From Methylosinus sp. H3A (GTDB lineage: Bacteria; Pseudomonadota; Alphaproteobacteria; Rhizobiales; Beijerinckiaceae), in the NCBI RefSeq assembly GCF_015709455.1, contig NZ_JADNQW010000005.1, forward strand, positions 558,001 to 622,000: a stretch of 64,000 nucleotides of DNA. The letters run 5' to 3'. The notes below the pieces were generated by a model. That model did not search any database. It saw only the letters and a list, made by a program, of their open reading frames with translations, and was not told the DNA's origin. Below are positions 13,552-21,796 of this stretch, one piece after another. Positions within the stretch are counted from its first letter, which is position 1, and each line of letters starts with the position of its first letter. The position numbers and the translations under genes were made by a program.

Positions 13552-13845
13552 ATGAAACGCGACGAGGCCATGGAACGATTGAGAGCGCATGAAGCCGAGC
13601 TGCGGCGGCTCGGTGTGCTCAGTCTCTATTTGTTCGGCTCGACCGCTCGCGACGAAGCTGGCTCCACATCGGATGTCGATTTGTTCTTCGACTATCGAAA
13701 AGGCGAGCTCGGCCTTTTCGAGCTGATGGATCTAAAGGATTATGCCTGCGACCTTCTCGGGAGCCCGGTCGACATCATGACACGCGACAGCTTGCACAAG
13801 GCGTTGCGGGAGCGGATCGAAGAAACCGCGTTGCGCGTGTTCTGA
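13552..13845 (+). CDS. MNT-type nucleotidyltransferase antitoxin
   Basis: A 97-residue minimal nucleotidyltransferase. The signature GSTARDEAGSTSDVDLFFDY carries the GS motif and the metal-binding DxD. The stop overlaps the start of the following HEPN gene by one base, the normal antitoxin-toxin order of MNT/HEPN modules. In studied pairs the MNT protein silences the HEPN toxin by adenylylating it; that this copy does so is inference. It begins 17 bases after carA but is unrelated in function. Confidence 0.88.
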   Translation: MKRDEAMERLRAHEAELRRLGVLSLYLFGSTARDEAGSTSDVDLFFDYRKGELGLFELMDLKDYACDLLGSPVDIMTRDSLHKALRERIEETALRVF

Positions 13846-14207
13846 TGGCGATCCCTTCGAACGTTCCGCGCCTGCAGGACATCATCGAAGCGATAGAGCA
13901 CATTCACGAGTGCATGGCCGAGGCCTCGCTCGAAGATTTCGAAGCCGATTGGCGGCGGCAATGGCTCGTCGAGCGAGGCGTCGAGATCATCTCCGAAGCC
14001 AGCCGCCATCTCGACGATGAGCTGAAGGCGCGTCATCCAGAAATTCCTTGGCGCAAGGTGGCTGGCATCGGCAATGTGCTGAGGCACAGCTACGAGACGG
14101 TCGCCGCAGCCGTCCTGTGGAAGCTCGCGCAGAGCGATCTCCAGCCCTTGGAGAAAGTCTGCCGCGAAGAGTTCGAAGCCGTACGAAAAGATCCGGCTCG
14201 AGAATAA
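13845..14207 (+). CDS. HEPN-domain (DUF86, HepT-like) toxin
   Basis: A 120-residue helical protein of the DUF86/HepT family, the toxin partner of the upstream MNT gene. The conserved C-terminal segment reads KVAGIGNVLRHSYETV. The usual HEPN RNase motif is R-N-x3-H-x-Y. Here the His and Tyr (HSY) are present, but the leading Arg is replaced by Gly (GNVLRHSY) and an Arg sits directly before the His, so RNase activity cannot be assumed. The stop codon and preceding bases are duplicated just downstream (14190-14228). Confidence 0.85.
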   Translation: MAIPSNVPRLQDIIEAIEHIHECMAEASLEDFEADWRRQWLVERGVEIISEASRHLDDELKARHPEIPWRKVAGIGNVLRHSYETVAAAVLWKLAQSDLQPLEKVCREEFEAVRKDPARE

Positions 14208-14228
14208 AACGATCCGGCTCGAGAATAA
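14190..14228. repeat. 18-bp tandem duplication at the 3' end of the HEPN gene
   Basis: GATCCGGCTCGAGAATAA occurs at 14190-14207 and again at 14211-14228. The 21-base period preserves frame, so the duplicated copy also ends in an in-frame TAA. It looks like a recent slippage or duplication event. Confidence 0.9.
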
Positions 14229-14252
14229 GAAGGCGCCGCGTAAGCGCTGCCC

Positions 14253-15041
14253 TCACCCCAGCGCGATCGCCGACACGAGCCGCCCGTAATCCGGCTCCTT
14301 GCGATGCACGCTGCGGCGATAGCTGAAGCAGCGCGTCTCATCGGCGTAAGTGTCGATGCGCAAATTCTCGAAAGAGGCGACATTCGCCGTTTCGACGCGC
14401 CGCGTGATGAAGCCCGGCAGATCGAACATGGAATGCCCCTCGCGCGTCGAATGCGTGAAGAAGCCCGCAAAGCCCGCATCCTCGGCGAGGAACCGCTCGA
14501 CGAACTCGCCGCCCACCTCATAGCTCTCGCGGCCGATCGCCGGGCCGAGCGCGACATGAATATCGGCGCGATGCGCGCCGCGCGTCTCCATCACCGAGAT
14601 CGTCGCCTCGATCATGCCGGAAAGCGCGCCCTTCCATCCCGCATGGCAGGCGCCGATGACGCCGGCGCTCGCATCGGCGAAGAGCAGCATGCCGCAATCG
14701 GCGCCGGTGACGCCGAGCGCCAAGCCTTCGACATCGGTGACGAGGCCGTCGCATCGCGGCCGCTCCGTCTCGCCCCAAGGCTCGGCGACGTAAAGCGCGT
14801 CGCGCGAATGAATCTGATAGGGCACGAGCAGACGATGCGCCTCCGCGCTCAGGCGCCGCGCCATGCGCGCGCGATTCTCGGCGACGCGCGCGGAATCGTC
14901 ACTGGAGCCGACGCCGCCATTGAGCGAGGAATAAACGCTCTCCGACACGCCGCCCAGGCGCGTGAAGAAAGCGTGGCGAACGCCCGGCAGAGCGAGATTT
15001 CCGGCGCCGAGCGCAGTGAGCGCCTCCATCGTGTCCGTCAT
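14253..15041 (-). CDS. pgeF: Polyphenol oxidase / purine nucleoside phosphorylase family (YfiH)
   Basis: A 262-residue YfiH-family protein. Known members handle purine nucleosides or clear mis-incorporated L-Ser from peptidoglycan precursors (PgeF). The start of the fold shows HAFFTRLGGVSESVYSSLNG. Metal-ligand motifs are visible in VTGADCGMLLFADA and GACHAGWKGALSG. It is the last gene of the lgt-midA-pgeF operon, overlapping the midA-like gene by four bases (ATGA). The linkage to lgt fits an envelope role, though the exact substrate here is unknown. Confidence 0.9.
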   Translation of the reverse strand: MTDTMEALTALGAGNLALPGVRHAFFTRLGGVSESVYSSLNGGVGSSDDSARVAENRARMARRLSAEAHRLLVPYQIHSRDALYVAEPWGETERPRCDGLVTDVEGLALGVTGADCGMLLFADASAGVIGACHAGWKGALSGMIEATISVMETRGAHRADIHVALGPAIGRESYEVGGEFVERFLAEDAGFAGFFTHSTREGHSMFDLPGFITRRVETANVASFENLRIDTYADETRCFSYRRSVHRKEPDYGRLVSAIALG

Positions 15042-16120
15042 TGGAAAAACCCTGGCAGCAACGGCATGTCGGGATGCGTCACGGCGATGACCTTGAACAA
15101 TTCGCCCATGTCGCGCTTGGGATCGCCCGCGCCCGTGAGACGCGCGAGCGCACTGTCGATCTCGGCGCTCTGCTCCTGCGTCGCGCGCTTCTTCAAAGCT
15201 TCGGCGCGCTCGACGACGCCGAGTTGGCGCAGAAACGCGCCCTGCGTCACCGGCCCTTGCACTTTCGCGCCGGCCGCGGCAGCTGCGCGCGCGAGCGCGG
15301 CGAAATCGACATGGGCGGTGAGATCGGCCTCGCCCGGCGCCTCCAGCGGATCGACATAGGCGTGGCGCGCCACCGCCTGCAATGTCTCGCCCAGCGCCGT
15401 CTGCGTATAGCCATAATCGATGACGAGCAGCGCGCCGCCCTGCGCGACGAGACGCGCGGCGATGTCACGCATGATGCGCGCGCCGATCGCGCCGATCTCT
15501 ATCACCGAGCCTTCCGCCGCCGCGACGGTGAGATCGGGCTCCATGCGCTCGCCGACGCCGAAGGCTAGCGCGCCGCTCTCGTCCAGGCCGACGAGCCGCT
15601 CGCTCCAGCCGCGCTCCGTCTGCACGAAATGGCGCACCGGCAGCGCGTCGAAAAACTCATTGGCGATAATGATCGCCGGCCCCTCTGGAACATGCGCGAC
15701 ATCCGCGCTCCAGGAGACATGCGTCGGCGCCGTGGCGAGCGTCTGCCGTTGCCGCGCCTCGAGCGCAGGGCTCGTCTCGACGAGATGCGCGTCGATCGCG
15801 GCGAGAAAATCCGGCGAGATGCGCGCGACGCGCAGAGCGTCCGCCATCAGCGTGCCGCGTCCCGGCCCGAGCTCGACGAGACGCGTCGGCGAAGGCGCGC
15901 CCGCCGCGCGCCACGCCTCCTGCGCCCAAAGGCCGATGAGCTCGCCGAACATTTGGCTGATCTCCGGCGCGGTGACGAAATCGCCGCCCGCGCCGAAAGG
16001 ATCGCGCGTCATGTAATAGCCCTTGGTCGGATGCGACAGGGCGAGCGACATGTAACGCTCGAGCGTGATCGGCCCTTCCTGCGCGATGAGCTCGACAATG
16101 TCTTCGTGCAAAGCGCTCAT
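15038..16120 (-). CDS. SAM-dependent methyltransferase, MidA/NDUFAF7 family
   Basis: A 360-residue DUF185 protein. The N-terminal signature YYMTRDPFGAGGDFVTAPEI and the SAM-binding LVELGPGRGTLMAD are clear. The eukaryotic relative NDUFAF7 methylates an Arg of a complex I subunit; the bacterial substrate is not established. It overlaps both neighbours by four bases (lgt upstream, pgeF downstream), so the three are translated as a unit. Confidence 0.92.
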   Translation of the reverse strand: MSALHEDIVELIAQEGPITLERYMSLALSHPTKGYYMTRDPFGAGGDFVTAPEISQMFGELIGLWAQEAWRAAGAPSPTRLVELGPGRGTLMADALRVARISPDFLAAIDAHLVETSPALEARQRQTLATAPTHVSWSADVAHVPEGPAIIIANEFFDALPVRHFVQTERGWSERLVGLDESGALAFGVGERMEPDLTVAAAEGSVIEIGAIGARIMRDIAARLVAQGGALLVIDYGYTQTALGETLQAVARHAYVDPLEAPGEADLTAHVDFAALARAAAAAGAKVQGPVTQGAFLRQLGVVERAEALKKRATQEQSAEIDSALARLTGAGDPKRDMGELFKVIAVTHPDMPLLPGFFQ

Positions 16121-16953
16121 GCTTCGACTCGCTGCGGGCGCAACGCATAGAGAATGAGCGCCGCGCCGACCAATATCATCGGCGCCGACAGCGCCATGCC
16201 CATTGTGAGGCCATTGTCCAGCGCCTCCGAATGATCCGGCTCGCGGAAGAATTCGCTGATGATGCGCGCAACGCCATAGCCGGCGCCGAACAGGCCCGTG
16301 GCGAGGCCCGGCCGCTTCAGCGCCCCGCGCTGCGCGGCGATGGCCAGCAGAATATAGAGCGCGACGCCCTCGAGCCCCGCCTCATAGAGCTGGCTCGGGT
16401 GGCGTGGCGCGTCGCCGGCGCCGGGAAACACCATGGCCCAGGGAACATCGCTCTCGCGGCCCCACATCTCCGGCTTGATGAAATTGGCGAGCCGGCCGAA
16501 GAAAATGCCGATCGGCGCGACGGTCGCGCAAATATCGCTGATGGTGAGCGCAAAAATCTTCTCGCGCCATGCGAATAGCGTCATGCCCACGATCGCGCCG
16601 ATGAGTCCGCCGTGAAAGGCCATGCCGCCTTTCCAGGTTTTGACGATCTCCTCCGGATGCGCGAAGTAGAAGGCACGCTCATAGAACAGCACATGGCCGA
16701 GACGTCCGCCGATGATGACGCCGAGCGCGACATAGACGAGCAGATCGTCGAGGCGTTCCGCCGAGGGATGAGCCGTCTTTCCCCACAAATATTCGCGCGA
16801 GACGAGCCTGCGCGCATAGAGCCAGCCGAGCGCGAGCCCGGCGATATAGGCGAGCGCATACCAGCGTATGGGCAGCGGTCCGAGCTCGACGAGAACCGGG
16901 TCGATCATCGGAAAGGGGAGCGCGAGAATAGGCATGACGACTCGTGGTTGCAT
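16117..16953 (-). CDS. lgt: Prolipoprotein diacylglyceryl transferase
   Basis: Inner-membrane enzyme that attaches diacylglycerol to the lipobox Cys of prelipoproteins. The 278-residue protein has about seven hydrophobic helices. Family marks are IRWYALAYIAGLALGW, AFHGGLIGAIVG and GRLANFIKPEMWGR, the last holding the conserved Arg and Asn. Start candidates are ATG 16953 or ATG 16935 (MPILALPFPMIDPV); neither has a strong ribosome binding site. First gene of a three-gene operon. Confidence 0.95.
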   Translation of the reverse strand: MQPRVVMPILALPFPMIDPVLVELGPLPIRWYALAYIAGLALGWLYARRLVSREYLWGKTAHPSAERLDDLLVYVALGVIIGGRLGHVLFYERAFYFAHPEEIVKTWKGGMAFHGGLIGAIVGMTLFAWREKIFALTISDICATVAPIGIFFGRLANFIKPEMWGRESDVPWAMVFPGAGDAPRHPSQLYEAGLEGVALYILLAIAAQRGALKRPGLATGLFGAGYGVARIISEFFREPDHSEALDNGLTMGMALSAPMILVGAALILYALRPQRVEA

Positions 16954-17073
16954 CCGATAGCGGCGAGATTAGAGCGCTTTTTACGCGAACGGAATCGCCG
17001 GCGCGCTCGGAATGCGCCTAGAAGCGAAAAATCAGCCGCGATTTCGACGCCGAAAGGGCAAATGGGCCCGCGG

Positions 17074-18120
17074 TCACTTCGCCTCGAAGGGACCGGGGCG
17101 GCGAAAGGCGCCCTGACGCTCCAACATCCATCCGGGATATTCCGCAGGGAGCGCGCTCACGGCGTCGAGCCCCGCGAGATCGTCGGCGGAGAGCTTCAGC
17201 TTCACTGCGGCGAGATTTTGCTCGAGCTGATCGATGCGCCTGGCGCCGATAATGACGCTGGTGACGAAGGGCTTGGCGAGAACATAAGCCAGCGCCACTT
17301 CGGCGACGCTGACGCAATGTATCGCGCCGATCTCACGCATGGCGGCCACGCAGGCGAAGGCGCGCTCCTTGTCGACGGGCGGGAAATCGAAGGAGACGCG
17401 GCGGCCCTCTGCGCCCTCCGGCGCGCCCGGGCCATATTTGCCAGAGAGCAATCCGCCGGCGAGCGGCGACCACACCATGAGGCCGAGCTTTTCTTCCGTG
17501 AGCAGCGGGACGATCTCGCGCTCGAGATCGCGGCCGGCGATGGAATAATAGGCCTGCACCGTCTCATAGCGCGCAAAGCCCAGCCGCTCTGAGACGCCGA
17601 GCGCCTTGGCGATGCGCCACGCCTGCCAATTGGAGAGGCCGATGTAACGCACCAGCCCGCGCGAGACGAGATCGTCCAGCGCGCGCAATGTTTCCTCGAT
17701 CGGCGTCACCGAATCATTGCCGTGGATTTGATAGAGATCGATGTGATCGGTCTGCAAGCGCTCGAGGCTCGTCTCGACACTGTCCATTATATGCCCGCGC
17801 GAGGCGCCGCGATCATTGGGGCCGGCGCCGGTCTCGCCATAGAATTTGGTGGCGATGACGACGTCCTTGCGCTTCACGCCGAGATCGACGAGCGCCTGCC
17901 CCACCATTTTCTCCGAGCGGCCGAAGGAATAGACGTCGGCCGTGTCGATGAAATTGACGCCGGCCGCAAATGCGCGCTCGACGATGCGCGTCGCCGCCTG
18001 CTGATCGACATCGGCGATCGCGCCCCAGATTCCGGCGCCGCCCGCCTCGCCGAACGTCATCGCGCCGAGGCAGATTTCCGAGACGAAGAGGCCTGTGCGG
18101 CCGAGCTGATTGTAACGCAT
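17074..18120 (-). CDS. Aldo/keto reductase
   Basis: A 348-residue NADPH-dependent reductase of the aldo/keto reductase fold, probably cytoplasmic. It begins MRYNQLGRTGLFVSEICLGA. Catalytic positions are visible: Asp and Tyr in FIDTADVYSFGRSE, Lys in VVIATKF and His in IDLYQIHGND. The SNWQAWRIAKA and SVIIGARRIDQLEQNL segments are typical. The frame stays open further upstream, but the ATG at 18120 overlaps the upstream fad gene stop by one base and is the obvious start. Last gene of the beta-oxidation operon; substrate unknown. Confidence 0.92.
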   Translation of the reverse strand: MRYNQLGRTGLFVSEICLGAMTFGEAGGAGIWGAIADVDQQAATRIVERAFAAGVNFIDTADVYSFGRSEKMVGQALVDLGVKRKDVVIATKFYGETGAGPNDRGASRGHIMDSVETSLERLQTDHIDLYQIHGNDSVTPIEETLRALDDLVSRGLVRYIGLSNWQAWRIAKALGVSERLGFARYETVQAYYSIAGRDLEREIVPLLTEEKLGLMVWSPLAGGLLSGKYGPGAPEGAEGRRVSFDFPPVDKERAFACVAAMREIGAIHCVSVAEVALAYVLAKPFVTSVIIGARRIDQLEQNLAAVKLKLSADDLAGLDAVSALPAEYPGWMLERQGAFRRPGPFEAK

Positions 18121-20327
18121 CACGCCGCCTTCGCCTGCGCGCCATATTTGCCGTAGAAGCTCTCGCCTTTCTTCGCCATATCGCGCAGCTCGGCAGGCGC
18201 GGCGAAGCGCTCGCCATATTTCTGCGTGAGCTCGTCGCAGATGGCGACGAAGGCCGCGGTTCCGACGCCATCGATATAAGACAGCGTGCCGCCGGTGAAG
18301 GGCGCAAAGCCGAAGCCGAGAATGGAGCCGACATCCGCCTCGCGCGGATCGGTGACGACGCCCTCGAACAAGACGCGCGCCGCCTCCACCGCCTGCACGA
18401 CGAGGAAGCGCTGCTTCAGCTCCTCCACATCTATGGCGTCGGGATCGAGCTTTTGATCGGCGAGCGCGGACAGGCCCGGCCACAGGCTCTTCTTGCCGCT
18501 CGCCGGATAATCATAGAATCCCTTGCCGTTCTTGCGGCCGAGGCGCCCTTCCTGCTCCACCATGAAATGCAGCACGCGCTCCTGCGTCGGATCGACGGCG
18601 GCTTCGCCCAAATCCTTCTTCGTCGCGAGATGGATTTTCCAGGCGAGATCGAGCGCGATCTCGTCATTGAGCGACAGCGGGCCGACCGGCATTCCGGCCA
18701 TGCGCGCGGCGGTCTCGATCATCGCCGGCGGCACGCCTTCGGTGAGCATTATGTGCCCTTCGCGCACGAAATTCAGCACGCAGCGATTGGCGTAGAAACC
18801 GCGCGTGTCGTTGACGACGATCGGCGTCTTCTTCAAGACGCGCACGAAATCGAGCGCCGTCGCCACGGCGCGGTCATTCGTCTTCTTGCCGCGGATGACC
18901 TCGACGAGCAGCATTTTCTCGACCGGCGAGAAGAAATGAATGCCGACGAAATTCTCCGGCTTCAGGGACGTCTCGGCCAGCGAGCTGATCGGCAGAGTAG
19001 AGGTGTTGGAGGCGAAGATCACATCGGGACCGACGATCGCTTGCGCCTTCTTCGTCACTTCCGCCTTCACGCCGCGCTCTTCAAAGACGGCCTCGACGAT
19101 GAGATCGGCGCCGGCGAGCTTCTCATAATCCGGCGACGCGGTGATGCGCGAAAGCAGCGCCTCCTTGTCGGCGGCGGTGGCGCGCCCGCGTGACACTTGG
19201 CCGGAGATGAGCTTGTCGATGACGGCCTTGCCCTTGTCGGCGCTCTCCTGATCGCGATCGATCAGCACCACCTCTATGCCGGCGAGCGCGCTGACATAGG
19301 CGACGCCCGCGCCCATGAAGCCGGCGCCCAGCACTCCGATCTTGGCGAATTTCGCCGGCGGAATCTCCTTCGGCCGATGCGCGCCCTTCTCCAGCTCATT
19401 CTTGGAGAGGAACAGCGAGCGGATCATCGCCGCCGCTTGTTTGGAGCGCAGAATATGCGCGAACCAGCGCGCCTCGACGCGCAGGCCGAGATCGAAGGGC
19501 AATTGCAGCCCCTCGAACACGCTATGCAAAATCGCCTTGGCGGCCGGATAATTGTCGAAGGTCTCGCGGCGGTAGATGGCGTTGGCGGCGGGCCACACCA
19601 TCATGCCGCCCGGCGAGAACACACGGCCCGACGGCGGCTTGAAGCCTTCGACGTCCCACGGCGCCTTGCCCTTGCCGCCATCGACGATCCATGCGCGCGC
19701 CCGCTCGACGATCTCGCCTTCCGGCGCGAGTTCGTGAACGAGTCCGGCGGCCTTGGCTTTCGCCGGCTTCAATTGCTCGCCCTTGAACAGCAATTGCAGG
19801 GCGTCGCCCGTCTGCATCAGCCGCGCGACGCGCTGCGTGCCGCCGGCGCCGGGGAACAATCCCACCTTGATTTCCGGCAGGCCGACCTTGGTCTTCTCCG
19901 TATCGGCGAGCACGCGATAATGACAAGCGAGCGCGAGCTCGAAGGCGCCGCCGAGACAGGTTCCGGCAATGGCGATGGCGAAGGGTTTGCCATTGGTCTC
20001 GAGCTTGCGATAGAGCAGCGACAATCTGCGCGCGCCCTCGAAGAACTGCTTCATCGCAGCCTCCTCGCCCTGCTCGCGCACGGCCTTGGCGTATTCCACC
20101 GCGCTCTTCTGCAGCATGGAGAGATCGGCGCCGCCGGAGAAGGCCGGCTTGCCCGATGTGATGACGCAGCCCTTGATCTGCGGATTGCTCGCCACTTCGT
20201 CGATGACTTTTTCCAACTCGTCCATCACCTCGAAGGTGATGACATTCATCGAGCGATCGGGGCTGTCCCAGGTGAGCAGAGCGACGCCGTCGGCGCCGGT
20301 CTCGAAACGGAAATTGACGAGGTTCAT
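18120..20327 (-). CDS. fadB: Fatty acid oxidation complex alpha subunit (enoyl-CoA hydratase / 3-hydroxyacyl-CoA dehydrogenase)
   Basis: A 735-residue bifunctional beta-oxidation enzyme. The crotonase half has the oxyanion-hole segments KPAFSGGADLSML and AIAGTCLGGAFELALACHY. The dehydrogenase half starts at about residue 330 with the Rossmann motif GVLGAGFMGAGVAYVSALAG, followed by VEAVFEERGVKAEV, SNTSTLPIS and FSPVEKMLLVEVI. It lies between the thiolase gene and the aldo/keto reductase gene, overlapping the latter by one base. FadB and FadJ cannot be told apart from sequence alone. Confidence 0.94.
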   Translation of the reverse strand: MNLVNFRFETGADGVALLTWDSPDRSMNVITFEVMDELEKVIDEVASNPQIKGCVITSGKPAFSGGADLSMLQKSAVEYAKAVREQGEEAAMKQFFEGARRLSLLYRKLETNGKPFAIAIAGTCLGGAFELALACHYRVLADTEKTKVGLPEIKVGLFPGAGGTQRVARLMQTGDALQLLFKGEQLKPAKAKAAGLVHELAPEGEIVERARAWIVDGGKGKAPWDVEGFKPPSGRVFSPGGMMVWPAANAIYRRETFDNYPAAKAILHSVFEGLQLPFDLGLRVEARWFAHILRSKQAAAMIRSLFLSKNELEKGAHRPKEIPPAKFAKIGVLGAGFMGAGVAYVSALAGIEVVLIDRDQESADKGKAVIDKLISGQVSRGRATAADKEALLSRITASPDYEKLAGADLIVEAVFEERGVKAEVTKKAQAIVGPDVIFASNTSTLPISSLAETSLKPENFVGIHFFSPVEKMLLVEVIRGKKTNDRAVATALDFVRVLKKTPIVVNDTRGFYANRCVLNFVREGHIMLTEGVPPAMIETAARMAGMPVGPLSLNDEIALDLAWKIHLATKKDLGEAAVDPTQERVLHFMVEQEGRLGRKNGKGFYDYPASGKKSLWPGLSALADQKLDPDAIDVEELKQRFLVVQAVEAARVLFEGVVTDPREADVGSILGFGFAPFTGGTLSYIDGVGTAAFVAICDELTQKYGERFAAPAELRDMAKKGESFYGKYGAQAKAA

Positions 20328-20352
20328 CGGGTCACTCCCGCAGGCTTGAAAT

Positions 20353-21561
20353 TCACACGCGCTCGATGATCGTCGCCGTGCCCATGCCGGCGCCGATGCA
20401 GAGCGTCACCAGTGCCGTGGCCTTGCCGCTGCGCTCCAATTCGTCGAGCGCCGTACCGACCAGCATCGCGCCCGTCGCGCCGAGCGGATGGCCGAGCGCG
20501 ATGGCGCCGCCATTCACATTCACTTTTGCATCGTCGAGGCCGAAAGCCTGCATGAAGCGCAGCACCACGGCGGCGAAAGCCTCGTTCACCTCGATGAGAT
20601 CGATGTCGGCGAAGCTCATGCCGGCCTTGGCGAGCAGCTTCTTCGTCACATCCACCGGCCCGGTCAGCATCAGCGCCGGCTCGGAGCCTATATTGGCGAA
20701 AGCGCGCAGGCGCGCGCGCGGCGTCAGACCGAGACGCTCGCCCGCCTCGCGAGAGCCGAGCAGCACGGCGGCCGCGCCATCGACGATGCCCGACGAATTG
20801 CCGGCGTGATGCACATGGGTCAATTTCTCGACATCGGGATGCGCCTGAATGGCGACGGCGTCGAAGCCCGCCTGCTCGGCGAAGAAGGCGAAGGACGGCT
20901 TGAGCGCGGCGAGCGACTGCATATCGGTCGCGGGACGCATATGCTCGTCGCGCTCCAAGATCGTGAGGCCGTTGACGTCCTTCACCGGCGCGATGGATTT
21001 GGCGAAGCGCTTCTCTTCCCAGGCGCGCGCGGCGCGCCGCTGCGACTGCACGGCGTAGGCGTCGACATCATCGCGCGAGAAGCCGTATTTCGTCGCGATG
21101 AGATCGGCGGAGACGCCCTGCGGCATGAAATAAGAGGGAATGGCGATGGTCGGATCGACCGGCCAGGCGCCGCCCGAGGCGCCGATGCCGACGCGGCTCA
21201 TGCTCTCGACGCCGCCGCCGATGGTCAGCTCGTGCTGGCCGGACATGATCTGCGCGGCGGCGAAATTCACCGAGTCGAGACCCGAGGCGCAGAAGCGGTT
21301 GATCTGCACGCCGGGAACCTCATAGCCATAGCCTGCGGAGATCGCCGCCGCGCGCGCGATATCGCCGCCCGCCTCGCCGACCGGATCGACGCAGCCGAGG
21401 ATCACATCGTCGACTCCTGCGCCGTCGAGACAGTTCCTCTCCTTCAGCGCGGCGAGAGCGGTGACGGCGAGGGCGAGGCTCGACACCTCATGCAGCGCGC
21501 CGTCCGGCTTGCCGCGGCCACGCGGCGTGCGCACGGCGTCGTAGATATAGGCTTCGGGCAT
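20353..21561 (-). CDS. fadA: Acetyl-CoA C-acyltransferase (thiolase)
   Basis: A 402-residue thiolase that cleaves 3-ketoacyl-CoA in the last step of beta-oxidation. The start is ATG 21561 (MPEAYIYDAVRTPRGRGKPD); the frame extends upstream into a repeat. The nucleophile Cys91 lies in QINRFCASGLDSVNF, the His in NGGAIALGHPLGATGA and the second Cys in TLCIGAGMGTATI near the C-terminus. It is 25 bases from the alpha-subunit gene, the normal partner. Confidence 0.95.
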   Translation of the reverse strand: MPEAYIYDAVRTPRGRGKPDGALHEVSSLALAVTALAALKERNCLDGAGVDDVILGCVDPVGEAGGDIARAAAISAGYGYEVPGVQINRFCASGLDSVNFAAAQIMSGQHELTIGGGVESMSRVGIGASGGAWPVDPTIAIPSYFMPQGVSADLIATKYGFSRDDVDAYAVQSQRRAARAWEEKRFAKSIAPVKDVNGLTILERDEHMRPATDMQSLAALKPSFAFFAEQAGFDAVAIQAHPDVEKLTHVHHAGNSSGIVDGAAAVLLGSREAGERLGLTPRARLRAFANIGSEPALMLTGPVDVTKKLLAKAGMSFADIDLIEVNEAFAAVVLRFMQAFGLDDAKVNVNGGAIALGHPLGATGAMLVGTALDELERSGKATALVTLCIGAGMGTATIIERV

Positions 21562-21611
21562 AGGGAACTCCGTTCTCTTCGGGAGCGTGAAACGAGACCC
21601 AGGTCGACGAA

Positions 21612-21688
21612 TGAAAGTTTTCTGATCCTTCATCCTGAGGAGCCGGCGGCGCCGGCGTCTCGAAGGACGAAGGATCAGAAAACCTTCA
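21612..21688. repeat. Long hairpin / dispersed palindromic repeat between acyl-CoA dehydrogenase and thiolase genes
   Basis: The arms at 21612-21631 and 21669-21688 are 20 bases long and match at 19 positions. The interior holds ATCCTGAGGAGC and GTCTCGAAGGA with GCCGGCG symmetry between them. The same inner words occur in the 52526-52635 element. The Rhizobiales repeat of the CATCCTGAGGAG / CTCGAAGGATG kind is well known. A second palindrome follows at 21703-21758. Both sit in the 235-base gap inside the beta-oxidation operon and could stabilise or separate its transcripts. Confidence 0.8.
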
Positions 21689-21702
21689 CGCGCCGCCTTC
21701 TG

Positions 21703-21758
21703 GAGCTCGCCCTCGTGCTTTTAAGACGCGCCTTGCAGGCGCTCCTCGGCATGAGGGC
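21703..21758. repeat. Second imperfect palindrome next to the 21612 repeat
   Basis: CTCGCCCTCGTGC (21703-21715) and GCATGAGGGCGAG (21746-21758) pair with one mismatch around a 30-base interior. Together with the neighbouring hairpin it forms a composite repeat in the gap between the acyl-CoA dehydrogenase and thiolase genes. Confidence 0.6.
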
Positions 21759-21796
21759 GAGGGCTGCAGTCTCGCCTACTCATTCACCACCCTTTT

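Noticed and set aside
17074..18483. Aldo/keto reductase frame extended to 18483 as a fusion protein
   Set aside because: The extra N-terminal part is a shadow of the fad alpha-subunit gene; the ATG at 18120 matches the family start exactly.
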